From HGM04593 sp045661205 (lineage in GTDB: Bacteria; Bacteroidota; Bacteroidia; Bacteroidales; Bacteroidaceae): a DNA stretch of 64,000 bases. Both the position numbers and the translations under genes were made by a program. Shown here piece by piece: positions 15,565-23,853 of the stretch (position 1 is its first letter; each line of letters starts with the position of its first letter). Below the pieces are notes generated by a model. The model saw nothing but the letters and a program-made list of their open reading frames with translations. It made no database searches and was not told where the DNA came from. The stretch covers positions 90,049 through 154,048 of the forward strand of contig JAZRFE010000018.1 of NCBI GenBank assembly GCA_045661205.1. Direction: 5' to 3'.

Positions 15565-17591
15565 CGCTTATGGCAGAGATCCCACAAATGATAGAAGAAA
15601 ATTATAGACGGTTGAAGATAAATTCGGCCGTCTATAATCCGGTGACCGGCGAAGGCTCCACATCCGTTGCGCGCAAATGGATTGAGATTGAAGGTTTTCC
15701 CCTCACACGTATGAACCTTCCATTAGATATGTTGAACGAAAAACTCACAGAGGAACTTATCGAAAAGGGAGCGCATGGGTTTCTTGTGGCTCATGGTAAC
15801 AAAAATCCAACCCATAGGAATATAATAACATTATGGCTTGAATTTTGCCGTAAGCGCATAAAATACGACTTTGAATATTGGGCGAAAACGATGGCTGTAA
15901 TCTCGGACAAAGGTCGAGGACGCGACATACCTTTCACTCTCAACCGCCCACAGCGTTTCTATCTTAGCGAAATGGAAAAGCTGCGTTGCGCAGAAAAACC
16001 GATAGACATCATATTATGCAAAGCGAGACAATGGGGAGGCTCTACACTGACACAGCTCTATATGCTTTGGATACAGCTTGTTCACAAACGCAATTGGAAC
16101 TCGGTGATATGTGGCGATGTAGAGAAACAATCCTCGATAGTTGCCGGTATCATGGCCAAGGTGATTAACAACTATCCTTTGTGGGCCACTGGAGGCAAAA
16201 AACTTACCACTACGCCCTATCAAGGCACACAAAAGACAAGAACAATAAGCTGGAGCAACAGCCGATACTCTCTAGGCTCTTCGCAAAAGCCCGACTCTCT
16301 TCGAAGCGAAGATATAAGCATGGCCCATCTCACCGAGGTCGGGCTGTGGAAAGCTACTGCCGGAAGAAAACCCGAGGATCTTGTACAGTCAATCTTTGGT
16401 TCGATAGCCGGAGGAGCATACACTGTTAAGGTAATGGAGTCCACTGCAAAAGGAGTAGGAAATTTCTTTCATCGCACATGGATAGATGCCACAGCCGGAC
16501 GAAACAATTTTACCCCCGTATTTGTACCCTGGTACACTATCGACCTATACAGCAAGCAGCTCACTCCTGCCGACTACACACCATTCATAGAAAGCATGAA
16601 CGAGTACGAGCAACAGCTTTTCGCGTTAGGTGCCACACTCGAAGCCATCGCATGGTACCGAGACAAAAGGCGTGAAATGCCCGAAGAATGGCGACTCTTC
16701 TCCGAGTTTCCCTCTACTGCAAACGAAGCCTTCCAAAGCACAGGCCGACGCGTATTCAAAATTTCGTACGTTAAAAACCTACGTGAATATTGTGTTCCTC
16801 CTGCGTGGACGGGTGACATTGTAAGCAGGGAAAAATATGATGTAGAGCACAGAGCAAATAAAAGTATTGTTACTTTTGAACCATTGCAACCAGGTGAACC
16901 CGACGACAAGAATGTGCTCAAAGTGTGGCTGATGCCCGACACACAACACAACTACCGCGACCGTTACATCGTAACAGTGGATGTTGGTGGTGTCTCCGAA
17001 AAAGCCGACTACTCCTGCATAATGGTTGCAGATAGACTGCCCATGCTCGAAGGTGGTGTTCCCGAAATAGCAGCCTGCTGGCACGGACACATTGAGCACG
17101 ATAAACTCGCGTGGAAAGCTGTTGAAATAGCAAAAGCATACAACAACGCATTGCTTGTGATAGAGTCGAACACCCTGGAGACAGAGGGTACCGAAGGCGA
17201 CAATTTCGAGTATATACTCAACGAGATTGCCGGGAAATATAGCAATCTTTACAGTCGTACATCCTCGCAGGAGATAAGACAAGGACGGCCACGCCGTTGG
17301 GGATTTCACACAAATCCATCCACCAAGCCCATGGTCATAAATTTCCTTATAAAAGCCATACGCGATGGTTTATATGTGGAACGATGCATCGAGACCACGT
17401 ACGAACTCGACTTATACGAACTAAAAGAGAATGGTAAAGAGATGGGAGCCGTCGAAGGCAACCATGACGACCGCGTAATGGCAACAGCAATCCTTATATG
17501 GATATGTTACAACTACCCTTTGCCCACAGCTCAGCAAACAGAGAAAACAGGAAGAAGCCGTACAAGGATAGTAAGTGAGGCTAGTATATAA
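15561..17591 (+). CDS. terL: Phage terminase large subunit
   Basis: 676 aa. In a phage this motor pumps DNA into the capsid and cuts it. The ATPase half has the terminase form of Walker A (KARQWGGST, residues about 154-162) and a Walker B/catalytic-Glu segment MAHLTEVGLWK near 254-264. The nuclease half has the RNase H-like triad context: IVTVDVGG with following KADYS, LLVIESNT, and NHDDRVMAT near 634. All key residues are present, so the enzyme looks intact. It may also start at the second Met (15570). It ends the rightward operon. The usual downstream portal gene is absent. A host cation-channel gene follows in the opposite direction. Confidence 0.92.
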   Translation: MTLMAEIPQMIEENYRRLKINSAVYNPVTGEGSTSVARKWIEIEGFPLTRMNLPLDMLNEKLTEELIEKGAHGFLVAHGNKNPTHRNIITLWLEFCRKRIKYDFEYWAKTMAVISDKGRGRDIPFTLNRPQRFYLSEMEKLRCAEKPIDIILCKARQWGGSTLTQLYMLWIQLVHKRNWNSVICGDVEKQSSIVAGIMAKVINNYPLWATGGKKLTTTPYQGTQKTRTISWSNSRYSLGSSQKPDSLRSEDISMAHLTEVGLWKATAGRKPEDLVQSIFGSIAGGAYTVKVMESTAKGVGNFFHRTWIDATAGRNNFTPVFVPWYTIDLYSKQLTPADYTPFIESMNEYEQQLFALGATLEAIAWYRDKRREMPEEWRLFSEFPSTANEAFQSTGRRVFKISYVKNLREYCVPPAWTGDIVSREKYDVEHRANKSIVTFEPLQPGEPDDKNVLKVWLMPDTQHNYRDRYIVTVDVGGVSEKADYSCIMVADRLPMLEGGVPEIAACWHGHIEHDKLAWKAVEIAKAYNNALLVIESNTLETEGTEGDNFEYILNEIAGKYSNLYSRTSSQEIRQGRPRRWGFHTNPSTKPMVINFLIKAIRDGLYVERCIETTYELDLYELKENGKEMGAVEGNHDDRVMATAILIWICYNYPLPTAQQTEKTGRSRTRIVSEASI

Positions 17592-17594
17592 ACA

Positions 17595-17622
17595 GGAAGG
17601 TGCAGCAAAAGCTGCACCTTCC
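17595..17622. terminator. Perfect 12-bp hairpin after the terminase gene
   Basis: ggaaggtgcagc (17595-17606), loop aaaa, gctgcaccttcc (17611-17622). No T-run follows. It lies between convergent genes and marks the right end of the virus-derived module. Confidence 0.7.
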
Positions 17623-17642
17623 CTACTTAACCATATCAAAAT

Positions 17643-18263
17643 TTATTTATCCTCGTCGGCACCACTAAGCACCGGCAAGCATATATTGTATTTCACGGCA
17701 AGCGTTCTAACAACAAAAACCGCAATACCGCAAATTATTTGTGTCATATGTACCTCCATTCCAAGTCTGTCGCACAAGCAATAGACAAGAGCACCGATAA
17801 CGCAGGCCATGGCATAAATCTCTTTTCTAAAGAACAGAGGCTCCTCATTGATGAATATATCTCGCATTACACCACCTGCCGAACCGGTCAAAGTAGCCAT
17901 TACCACAGCAACCCATATCGGATAGTCGAGAGCCAAAGTCTTTTCCACACCAACGACAACGAAAAGTGCCAGACCAATGGTGTCGAATATAAAAAACGTA
18001 TTGTTCAGGTGGATAAGGTATTTACCAAAAAGAATTACCCAGAAAAGTGCGAATGCTGAGCAGATAAGATACATTGAATTAGTCATCCAGAAAGGAGTCA
18101 CATCCAACAACACGTCACGAATAGTACCACCTCCGATAGCAGTAACCACTCCCACAACATAAGCACCGAACCAGTCAAAACGTTTCGCCGATGCCAATCG
18201 TATACCACTTATGGCAAAAGCAAATGTGCCCGCAAACTCCAAAACATCTACAAATGAAGGCAT
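17643..18263 (-). CDS. Trimeric intracellular cation channel family protein (UPF0126)
   Basis: 206 aa with about seven membrane helices in two similar halves. It has the Gly-rich signatures of this family: FAISGIRLA, VVTAIGGGTIRDVLL and, in the second half, TLTGSAGGVMRDIF. Prokaryotic homologues form trimeric K+/cation channels in the inner membrane, each half contributing to the pore. Start at 18263 (MPSFVDVLEFAGTFAFAI) fits the first helix. It stands alone, convergent with terL. Confidence 0.9.
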   Translation of the reverse strand: MPSFVDVLEFAGTFAFAISGIRLASAKRFDWFGAYVVGVVTAIGGGTIRDVLLDVTPFWMTNSMYLICSAFALFWVILFGKYLIHLNNTFFIFDTIGLALFVVVGVEKTLALDYPIWVAVVMATLTGSAGGVMRDIFINEEPLFFRKEIYAMACVIGALVYCLCDRLGMEVHMTQIICGIAVFVVRTLAVKYNICLPVLSGADEDK

Positions 18264-18364
18264 TATATCTTAATAATTGATTAAACATTTATAAATATCA
18301 CCTCATTTTTGTCGAGACGACAAAAATCAACTGCAAAAATAAATGAAAATAATTTGAAAATAGC

Positions 18365-18372
18365 TACATTTG
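18365..18372 (+). promoter_or_regulatory. -7 element of the lipoprotein/ADP-ribosylglycohydrolase unit
   Basis: TACATTTG, 33 bases before the start at 18405. No clear -33 partner. Confidence 0.45.
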
Positions 18373-18404
18373 TAAAATAGTTATCAATAAAAATTAGAAT
18401 ACAC

Positions 18405-18761
18405 ATGAAAATAATAGCAATATTGTTTTTTGCAGCCACACTCTCTTTTTCACTTTACTCCTGCGATTCCATTGAAAACTCATTGAATGAGATGCAAGAA
18501 ATATGTGAGGATGTAGAGGAGAATTACAAAGAATATACCGATAAGGATTTAGAAAAAATCACTTTGCGTTTCTCCGAAATAGAAGAAAAGATGGAAGAGA
18601 GAGAACTCACAAAAAGCGAACAGAAAAGGCTTGCTAAGTTGAAAGGCAAATATTATGGCATTGTTACCAAAAACGCATTGAACGAGTCGCAAAAAAAAAT
18701 TAAAAAAATCTCCGAGGAGTTAGAAAGTCTTGTCGAAGGTTTTATTGAGGGTCTCGAATAA
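18405..18761 (+). CDS. Small coiled-coil lipoprotein
   Basis: 118 aa. The signal peptide ends in FSLYSCDS, so Cys20 is the likely lipid anchor. The mature part is one long charged helix system (EITLRFSEIEEKMEE type heptads, KSEQKRLAKLKGKYYG) rich in Glu and Lys. Bacteroidales carry many such short helical lipoproteins of unknown role. It lies 12 bases before the ADP-ribosylglycohydrolase fusion and is probably co-transcribed. Confidence 0.7.
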   Translation: MKIIAILFFAATLSFSLYSCDSIENSLNEMQEICEDVEENYKEYTDKDLEKITLRFSEIEEKMEERELTKSEQKRLAKLKGKYYGIVTKNALNESQKKIKKISEELESLVEGFIEGLE

Positions 18762-18773
18762 CAAAAAAATAAA

Positions 18774-20093
18774 ATGTTAGGTGCTATTGCAGGGGATATT
18801 ATCGGTTCTTCTTACGAGTTTAATCCCACAAAAGAATATAACTTTGAACTGTTTCGCGAGGGAGCATACCCCACAGACGATACAGTGATGACGCTTGCTG
18901 TGGCAGAGTGGCTCGTCGAAGACAGCGAACACAGCCACGAAGGATTATCGCAATACATGCGTAAATGGGGACGCAAGTTCCCCGACTCAGGCTATGGCAA
19001 CATGTTCAGCGAATGGTTGAGCGATGAAAACACCTCAGCCTATAATAGTTATGGTAATGGCAGCGCAATGCGAGTAAGCCCGGTGGGATTATACGCAGCA
19101 ACACTCGACGAAGCATTATGCCTTGCAAAAATATCAGCCGAAGTAACCCACAACCATCCCGAGGGCATAAAAGGTGCTCAAGCTGTTGCCGCTGCAATAT
19201 GGATGGCAAAAAGAGGCGAAACAAAAGATAGCATCCGCTGTTACATCGAAAAAGAGTTCGGCTACGATCTAAAACAAAAGATAAAAGATATACGCAAGGA
19301 TTACGAGTTCGACGAAACATGCCAAAGAACAGTTCCTGAAGCAATTATAGCCTATCTCGAGGGTGAAAACTTCGAAGATGTCATCCGTTTGGCCATCTCT
19401 TTAGGTGGCGATGCAGACACATTGGCGGCAATAGCCGGTTCCATTGCCACTGCCACCCCGCAAAAGGAATACAAGGTTCCCGAAAATATCAAGCACTACT
19501 GCCTCTCATTGATGCATCCTAGAATGATAAGCGGAATGTACACATTCTTCCATTATCTCGACCATCCTGTCATCGACGCGCCCATACGAAATTCCTATAA
19601 AGTCGACGAAAGAATATATGCCGGCGAGTACCCTGCCACATCAAATGCTGTATTGGGGCGCAGAGAGGCCGCACGTTTCACAAAGTTTGGAATAACACAT
19701 TTTATCGACCTGACCGAAGCAGGAGAATTATCGCCTTACAATCAATGGCTACCTGCAAACTGCACATATACACGCTTTCCAATAAAAGATTGTGACACAC
19801 CTACATCAATGGAGGGTGTTACTGAAATGCTTAAAGGCATAATAGAGACAATCAAGAGCAGTGTGAATGCTAAAGTATATATCCACTGTCGTGGGGGTAT
19901 AGGACGCACAGGGACAATCGTGGGGTGTTACTACGCGCTGCTTTTAAAAGACTTCACAGCCTCGATGAATTTATTGGAGAGACAGTTTTCACAATGCCCC
20001 AAGTCAGCATTCAGACGCACTCCCGAGACGCTTAAGCAACGCCAATTCATAATGAGATACGCCGACTACGTTTCAAGCAATAGTTACACGTAA
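18774..20093 (+). CDS. ADP-ribosylglycohydrolase fused to a cysteine-based phosphatase domain
   Basis: 439 aa with two enzyme domains. Residues 1 to about 260 are an ADP-ribosylglycohydrolase: GAIAGDIIGSSYEF, metal ligands Thr-Asp-Asp (34-36, PTDDTVMT) and GGDADT (211-216). It would remove ADP-ribose from proteins or related substrates. Residues about 275-435 are a dual-specificity or tyrosine phosphatase: the P-loop HCRGGIGRTG has Cys372 and Arg378, with a likely general acid Asp339 in IKDCDTP. Both sites look complete. Each domain is known alone. The fusion suggests linked removal of two modifications or action on an ADP-ribose phosphate. The 3' end overlaps the convergent MBL gene by 10 bases. 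Confidence 0.9.
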   Translation: MLGAIAGDIIGSSYEFNPTKEYNFELFREGAYPTDDTVMTLAVAEWLVEDSEHSHEGLSQYMRKWGRKFPDSGYGNMFSEWLSDENTSAYNSYGNGSAMRVSPVGLYAATLDEALCLAKISAEVTHNHPEGIKGAQAVAAAIWMAKRGETKDSIRCYIEKEFGYDLKQKIKDIRKDYEFDETCQRTVPEAIIAYLEGENFEDVIRLAISLGGDADTLAAIAGSIATATPQKEYKVPENIKHYCLSLMHPRMISGMYTFFHYLDHPVIDAPIRNSYKVDERIYAGEYPATSNAVLGRREAARFTKFGITHFIDLTEAGELSPYNQWLPANCTYTRFPIKDCDTPTSMEGVTEMLKGIIETIKSSVNAKVYIHCRGGIGRTGTIVGCYYALLLKDFTASMNLLERQFSQCPKSAFRRTPETLKQRQFIMRYADYVSSNSYT

Positions 20094-20845
20094 AATTCAA
20101 GTCCGTCGTAAGCAAGATGCACGTTGCGAGGAAGCACCTTCTCTATTTTTGCATGCAGACCTATGTGGTGCATCATGTGAGTAAAATAGACCTTCTGCGG
20201 TTTTAAATAGTTAATGACACTGTATGCCTCCAATACCGTCTGATGCGACCCATGAGGCTTTGAAAAACGCAGAGCATTAATCACGAGAGTTTCAACACCC
20301 AATAGTTTGTCAAGCTCTTCAGGCTCTATGAAACTCATATCTGTAATATATGCAAAAGCCCCAATACGATATCCGAGTATAGGCAATTTTCCATGAAATA
20401 CCCTTATAGGCTCTATTGTAAACTCGCCAATGGTGAGCTTTTTACCCTGCTCCACACTATGCAACATTAGGTTGGGAACACCGGGATATTTTACATCTGA
20501 AAAGCAGTAAGGCAGCACACTCTTCACATGCTCGACTGTGTGCCCATCGGCATAAACAGGAATATCACCCTTGCGACAAAACGGGCGTAAGTCGTCGAGC
20601 CCGCCGGTGTGGTCGTAATGTTTATGAGTGAGCAGTACAGCATCAATCTTATTGAAAGGTCTGTTCAGCATCTGGGTTCTGAAATCTGGACCACAATCGA
20701 TAAGTACTCTGCTGTTGCCACTCTCAATAAGAGCCGATGAACGCAAACGCGAATCACGAGGATCGTTAGAACGACACACTTCGCACCCACAACCAAGTTC
20801 CGGTACACCCGTAGAAGTGCCACTACCCAATATTGTGATTTTCAT
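20084..20845 (-). CDS. MBL-fold phosphodiesterase-like hydrolase (PhnP family type)
   Basis: 253 aa. The family opening GSGTSTGVPELGCGCEVC is followed by SNDPRDSRLRSSALIE, then metal motif HKHYDHTGGLDDLRPF, and later Asp in YITDMSF and His in FTHMMHHIG. This layout is that of PhnP-like phosphodiesterases, which cleave cyclic phosphates. The Cys-x-Cys-x2-Cys near the N-terminus can hold a structural zinc. No phosphonate genes are nearby, so the substrate is open. It lies 16 bases after murB and is likely in the same operon. Confidence 0.9.
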   Translation of the reverse strand: MKITILGSGTSTGVPELGCGCEVCRSNDPRDSRLRSSALIESGNSRVLIDCGPDFRTQMLNRPFNKIDAVLLTHKHYDHTGGLDDLRPFCRKGDIPVYADGHTVEHVKSVLPYCFSDVKYPGVPNLMLHSVEQGKKLTIGEFTIEPIRVFHGKLPILGYRIGAFAYITDMSFIEPEELDKLLGVETLVINALRFSKPHGSHQTVLEAYSVINYLKPQKVYFTHMMHHIGLHAKIEKVLPRNVHLAYDGLEFYV

Positions 20846-20861
20846 ACTAAAAGCTAAATTA

Positions 20862-21869
20862 TTAATAAATCACATTGACCTCGGGGTAAATGTCCACATT
20901 AAACTTTTCCTTCACCGACATCTGTATCTGTGTAGCAAAATCCATCACCTCTTTTCCGGTTGCCCCTCCGAGGTTCACCACCACCAATGCCTGGTTGCGA
21001 TAAACACCAACATGTTCGCCGCTTTTCTCCTTCCAGCTGCATTTGTCAATAAGCCATCCAGCCGAAAGTTTCACACCTCCTTCAGCCGGATAGGTAGGCA
21101 TTCCGGGATAAAGTTCTTTGAGCTTTTCGGCATGAATAGAGTCCACCACAGGGTTCATAAAAAAGCTGCCGGCACTTCCTATCTCGGCAGGGTCAGGCAA
21201 TTTTGCAGCACGTGTCTCACATATCGCAGCACGAATATTTTCGGCAGTTATGCCACCCATAGCCTCGCATCTCTCCTTAAGATTACCATACGAAAGTACA
21301 TACTTAGGCAGTTTGTTCAATTTGAATACAACATGCGTAATTACATTTTTCCCTTTTTCGCTATTCTTGAAAATACTGTTGCGATAGCCATAGGAACAAT
21401 CGTTATTAGTAAATGATACAGCACAAGACTTTTCAAGTGAAACAGCTTCGACTTTTACGATTAAGTCACCCGCTTCTACTCCATATGCACCAACATTCTG
21501 CACAGCACTTGCACCCACCTCACCGGGAATTGCCGAGAGATTTTCCAATCCCTGCCACCCTTGCTCTACGGTGTAAGCTACAAAATCATCCCAATTTATT
21601 CCGCTGCCGGCACGTACAAAAACCGCATCTTCTGTCTCGCCAATAATCTCCACACCTTTTATTGCCGAGTGCAGAACTACGCCATTGTAATCTCCCATAA
21701 AAAGCAGATTACTGCCACCGCCGATAACCAAATGCTTTGTATTACCAAGATGTTTGGCAATAGTGATGACATCTTCGGGAGTACTGAATTCTACAAAATG
21801 TGCAGCCTTGACGTTCATGCCGAAAGTATTATGCGGCAAGAGCGAATATGAGGAATAATGCTTTATCAT
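20862..21869 (-). CDS. murB: UDP-N-acetylenolpyruvoylglucosamine reductase (MurB)
   Basis: FAD- and NADPH-dependent reductase that makes UDP-MurNAc for peptidoglycan. 335 aa, the type I (long) form. The FAD-binding segment LVIGGGSNLLFMGDY and NLSAIPGEVGASAVQNVGAYG are clear. The catalytic Ser lies in IGSAGSFFMNPVV and a Glu in IYPEVNVI at the C-terminus. Start MIKHYSSYSLLPHNTFGM is the usual family start. The cytosolic enzyme is part of cell-wall synthesis. No other mur genes are in the window. Confidence 0.97.
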   Translation of the reverse strand: MIKHYSSYSLLPHNTFGMNVKAAHFVEFSTPEDVITIAKHLGNTKHLVIGGGSNLLFMGDYNGVVLHSAIKGVEIIGETEDAVFVRAGSGINWDDFVAYTVEQGWQGLENLSAIPGEVGASAVQNVGAYGVEAGDLIVKVEAVSLEKSCAVSFTNNDCSYGYRNSIFKNSEKGKNVITHVVFKLNKLPKYVLSYGNLKERCEAMGGITAENIRAAICETRAAKLPDPAEIGSAGSFFMNPVVDSIHAEKLKELYPGMPTYPAEGGVKLSAGWLIDKCSWKEKSGEHVGVYRNQALVVVNLGGATGKEVMDFATQIQMSVKEKFNVDIYPEVNVIY

Positions 21870-21976
21870 AAACTAAAAATCATAAATTCATCGCGAAGAT
21901 AGCGTAAATCGGCAGCAGAAACAAAATTTATTTAAAAAATTAAAACCCACATTATGGTAAAATCGTTACAAATGAT

Positions 21977-21984
21977 TAATTTTG
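21977..21984 (+). promoter_or_regulatory. -7 element of pheS
   Basis: TAATTTTG, 39 bases before the pheS start. Fits TAnnTTTG. The -33 box is unclear. Confidence 0.45.
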
Positions 21985-22023
21985 CACGATTAATATAGAG
22001 AAAATAACATATCAATAAAAAAT

Positions 22024-23043
22024 ATGATAGAGCAGATAGAAAAATTGCTTGAAGAGATTAAAAACATCACAGCAAGCAACGCAGAAGAGTTAGAAGCCCT
22101 GCGCCTGAAATACCTCAGCAAAAAAGGTATCATCAACGGCCTCATGGCACAGTTCCGCGAAGTACCCGCTGAGCAGAAAAAAGAGTTCGGAGTAAAACTC
22201 AATGAGCTCAAAAATGCAACGCAAGAAAAGATAAATACATTAAAGGAGAGCCTCGAGAGCAAGGAAGAGGAGCAGTGCGAGCTCGACCTCACACGTCCCG
22301 GCTACCCTGCAAAATTGGGAACACGCCACCCCCTTTCCATTGTCAAAAACGAAATAATTGATATCTTCTCACGTTTAGGCTTTTCAATTGCCAACGGTGT
22401 TGAGGTTGAGGACGACTGGCACGTATTTTCGGCAATGAACTTCGCCGACGACCATCCCGCTCGTGACATGCAGGATACATTCTTCGTAGAGGCGCACCCC
22501 GACATCATCCTGCGCACACACACCAGTAGCGTGCAGAGTCGCGTAATGGAGACTTCGCAGCCCCCCATCCGCATCATCGCTCCCGGACGTGTGTACCGCA
22601 ACGAGGCTATCAGCTACCGTGCACACTGTTTCTTTCACCAGTTGGAGGCACTTTATATCGACAAAAACGTATCATTCACCGACCTCAAGCAGGTGCTCTT
22701 GCTTTTTGCCAAGGAGATGTTTGGCAACGACACAAAGATACGTCTTCGCCCCTCATATTTTCCCTTCACAGAGCCTTCAGCCGAAATGGACATCAGCTGT
22801 AACATCTGCGGCGGTAAGGGTTGTCCCTTCTGCAAAGGCACAGGATGGGTAGAGATTCTCGGTTGCGGAATGGTAGATCCCAATGTCCTCGAACTCTGCG
22901 GTATCGACAGCAAGGAGTATTCGGGTTACGCACTCGGAATGGGTATCGAGCGCATCACAAACCTCAAATATCAGGTAAAAGACTTGCGTCTCTTTAGCGA
23001 GAACGACATCCGTTTCCTAAAACTCTTTGAGAGTGCAAACTAA
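22024..23043 (+). CDS. pheS: Phenylalanyl-tRNA synthetase alpha subunit
   Basis: Charges tRNA-Phe together with PheT, which is not in this window. 339 aa. An N-terminal coiled coil (about 1-90) binds tRNA. Class II motifs follow: motif 1 around HPLSIVKNEI, motif 2 LRTHTSSVQSRVM with RVYRNEAISYRAHCFFHQLEG-like context, and motif 3 GYALGMGIERITNLKY. A CNICGGKGCPFCKGTGW segment is the Cys-rich insert seen in PheS of this order. It is followed after 18 bases by nth. Confidence 0.97.
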   Translation: MIEQIEKLLEEIKNITASNAEELEALRLKYLSKKGIINGLMAQFREVPAEQKKEFGVKLNELKNATQEKINTLKESLESKEEEQCELDLTRPGYPAKLGTRHPLSIVKNEIIDIFSRLGFSIANGVEVEDDWHVFSAMNFADDHPARDMQDTFFVEAHPDIILRTHTSSVQSRVMETSQPPIRIIAPGRVYRNEAISYRAHCFFHQLEALYIDKNVSFTDLKQVLLLFAKEMFGNDTKIRLRPSYFPFTEPSAEMDISCNICGGKGCPFCKGTGWVEILGCGMVDPNVLELCGIDSKEYSGYALGMGIERITNLKYQVKDLRLFSENDIRFLKLFESAN

Positions 23044-23061
23044 CAAGCACCGACGTTTAAG

Positions 23062-23736
23062 ATGAAAAACGAGGAACTATATAAAAAAGTACTCGAATAT
23101 TTTGAAAAAGCAATACCGGTAGCCGAGACGGAGCTACATTATGAGAATCCGTTTCAGCTGCTTATTGCCGTAATACTGTCGGCACAATGCACCGACAGAC
23201 GTGTGAACATGGTCACCCCCGATCTTTTCGCCGCTTACGACACGCCCGAGGAGCTTGCTCAAGCCCATCCCGACGAAATATTCAACTACATTAAAAGCAT
23301 ATCGTTCCCCAACAATAAGGCACGTTACCTTGTGGGTATGGCGCAACAGCTTGTCGAGAAATACGGAGGTCGTGTACCCGATACACTCGAAGAGCTCACC
23401 ACCCTGCCCGGTGTTGGTCGCAAGACGGCAAATGTCATTCAGGCAGTCGTGTTCAACAAATCGGCAATGGCTGTCGACACCCATGTCTTTCGAGTGAGTC
23501 ACCGCATAGGACTTGTACCCAAAAGCTGCACCACCCCATACAGCGTGGAGAAAAGGCTTGTAAAGTACATCCCCGAGTCCATAATTCCACGTGCACACCA
23601 TTGGCTGATACTGCATGGAAGATACACCTGCAAGGCACGTAACCCCGAATGCGCCAAGTGCGGCCTCATAGATGTCTGCAAAGAATACTGCCGTCGCACA
23701 ATAAAAGCGAGCAAGGCAACAAATAAAAATATTTAA
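23062..23736 (+). CDS. nth: Endonuclease III
   Basis: Base-excision repair DNA glycosylase and AP lyase for oxidised pyrimidines. 224 aa. The helix-hairpin-helix LPGVGRKTANVI supplies the catalytic Lys, and AVDTHVFRVSHRIGL supplies the Asp. The [4Fe-4S] loop has four Cys in the spacing C-x6-C-x2-C-x5-C (CKARNPECAKCGLIDVC). Residue set is complete. It shares a transcript with pheS by spacing. Confidence 0.96.
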   Translation: MKNEELYKKVLEYFEKAIPVAETELHYENPFQLLIAVILSAQCTDRRVNMVTPDLFAAYDTPEELAQAHPDEIFNYIKSISFPNNKARYLVGMAQQLVEKYGGRVPDTLEELTTLPGVGRKTANVIQAVVFNKSAMAVDTHVFRVSHRIGLVPKSCTTPYSVEKRLVKYIPESIIPRAHHWLILHGRYTCKARNPECAKCGLIDVCKEYCRRTIKASKATNKNI

Positions 23737-23780
23737 TATATTTTTTATAAAAACAGAGCCGAAACTTAAACAGAAAAAGT

Positions 23781-23788
23781 TATATTTG
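23781..23788 (+). promoter_or_regulatory. -7 element of pgk
   Basis: TATATTTG, 65 bases before the pgk start. A perfect TAnnTTTG match, as expected for a strongly expressed glycolytic gene. Confidence 0.55.
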
Positions 23789-23853
23789 CAAAATGTTGCA
23801 ATAAAGCATACATAAGTAAGAAATTTTTAATCACATTTCATAAAAACAAAGCA

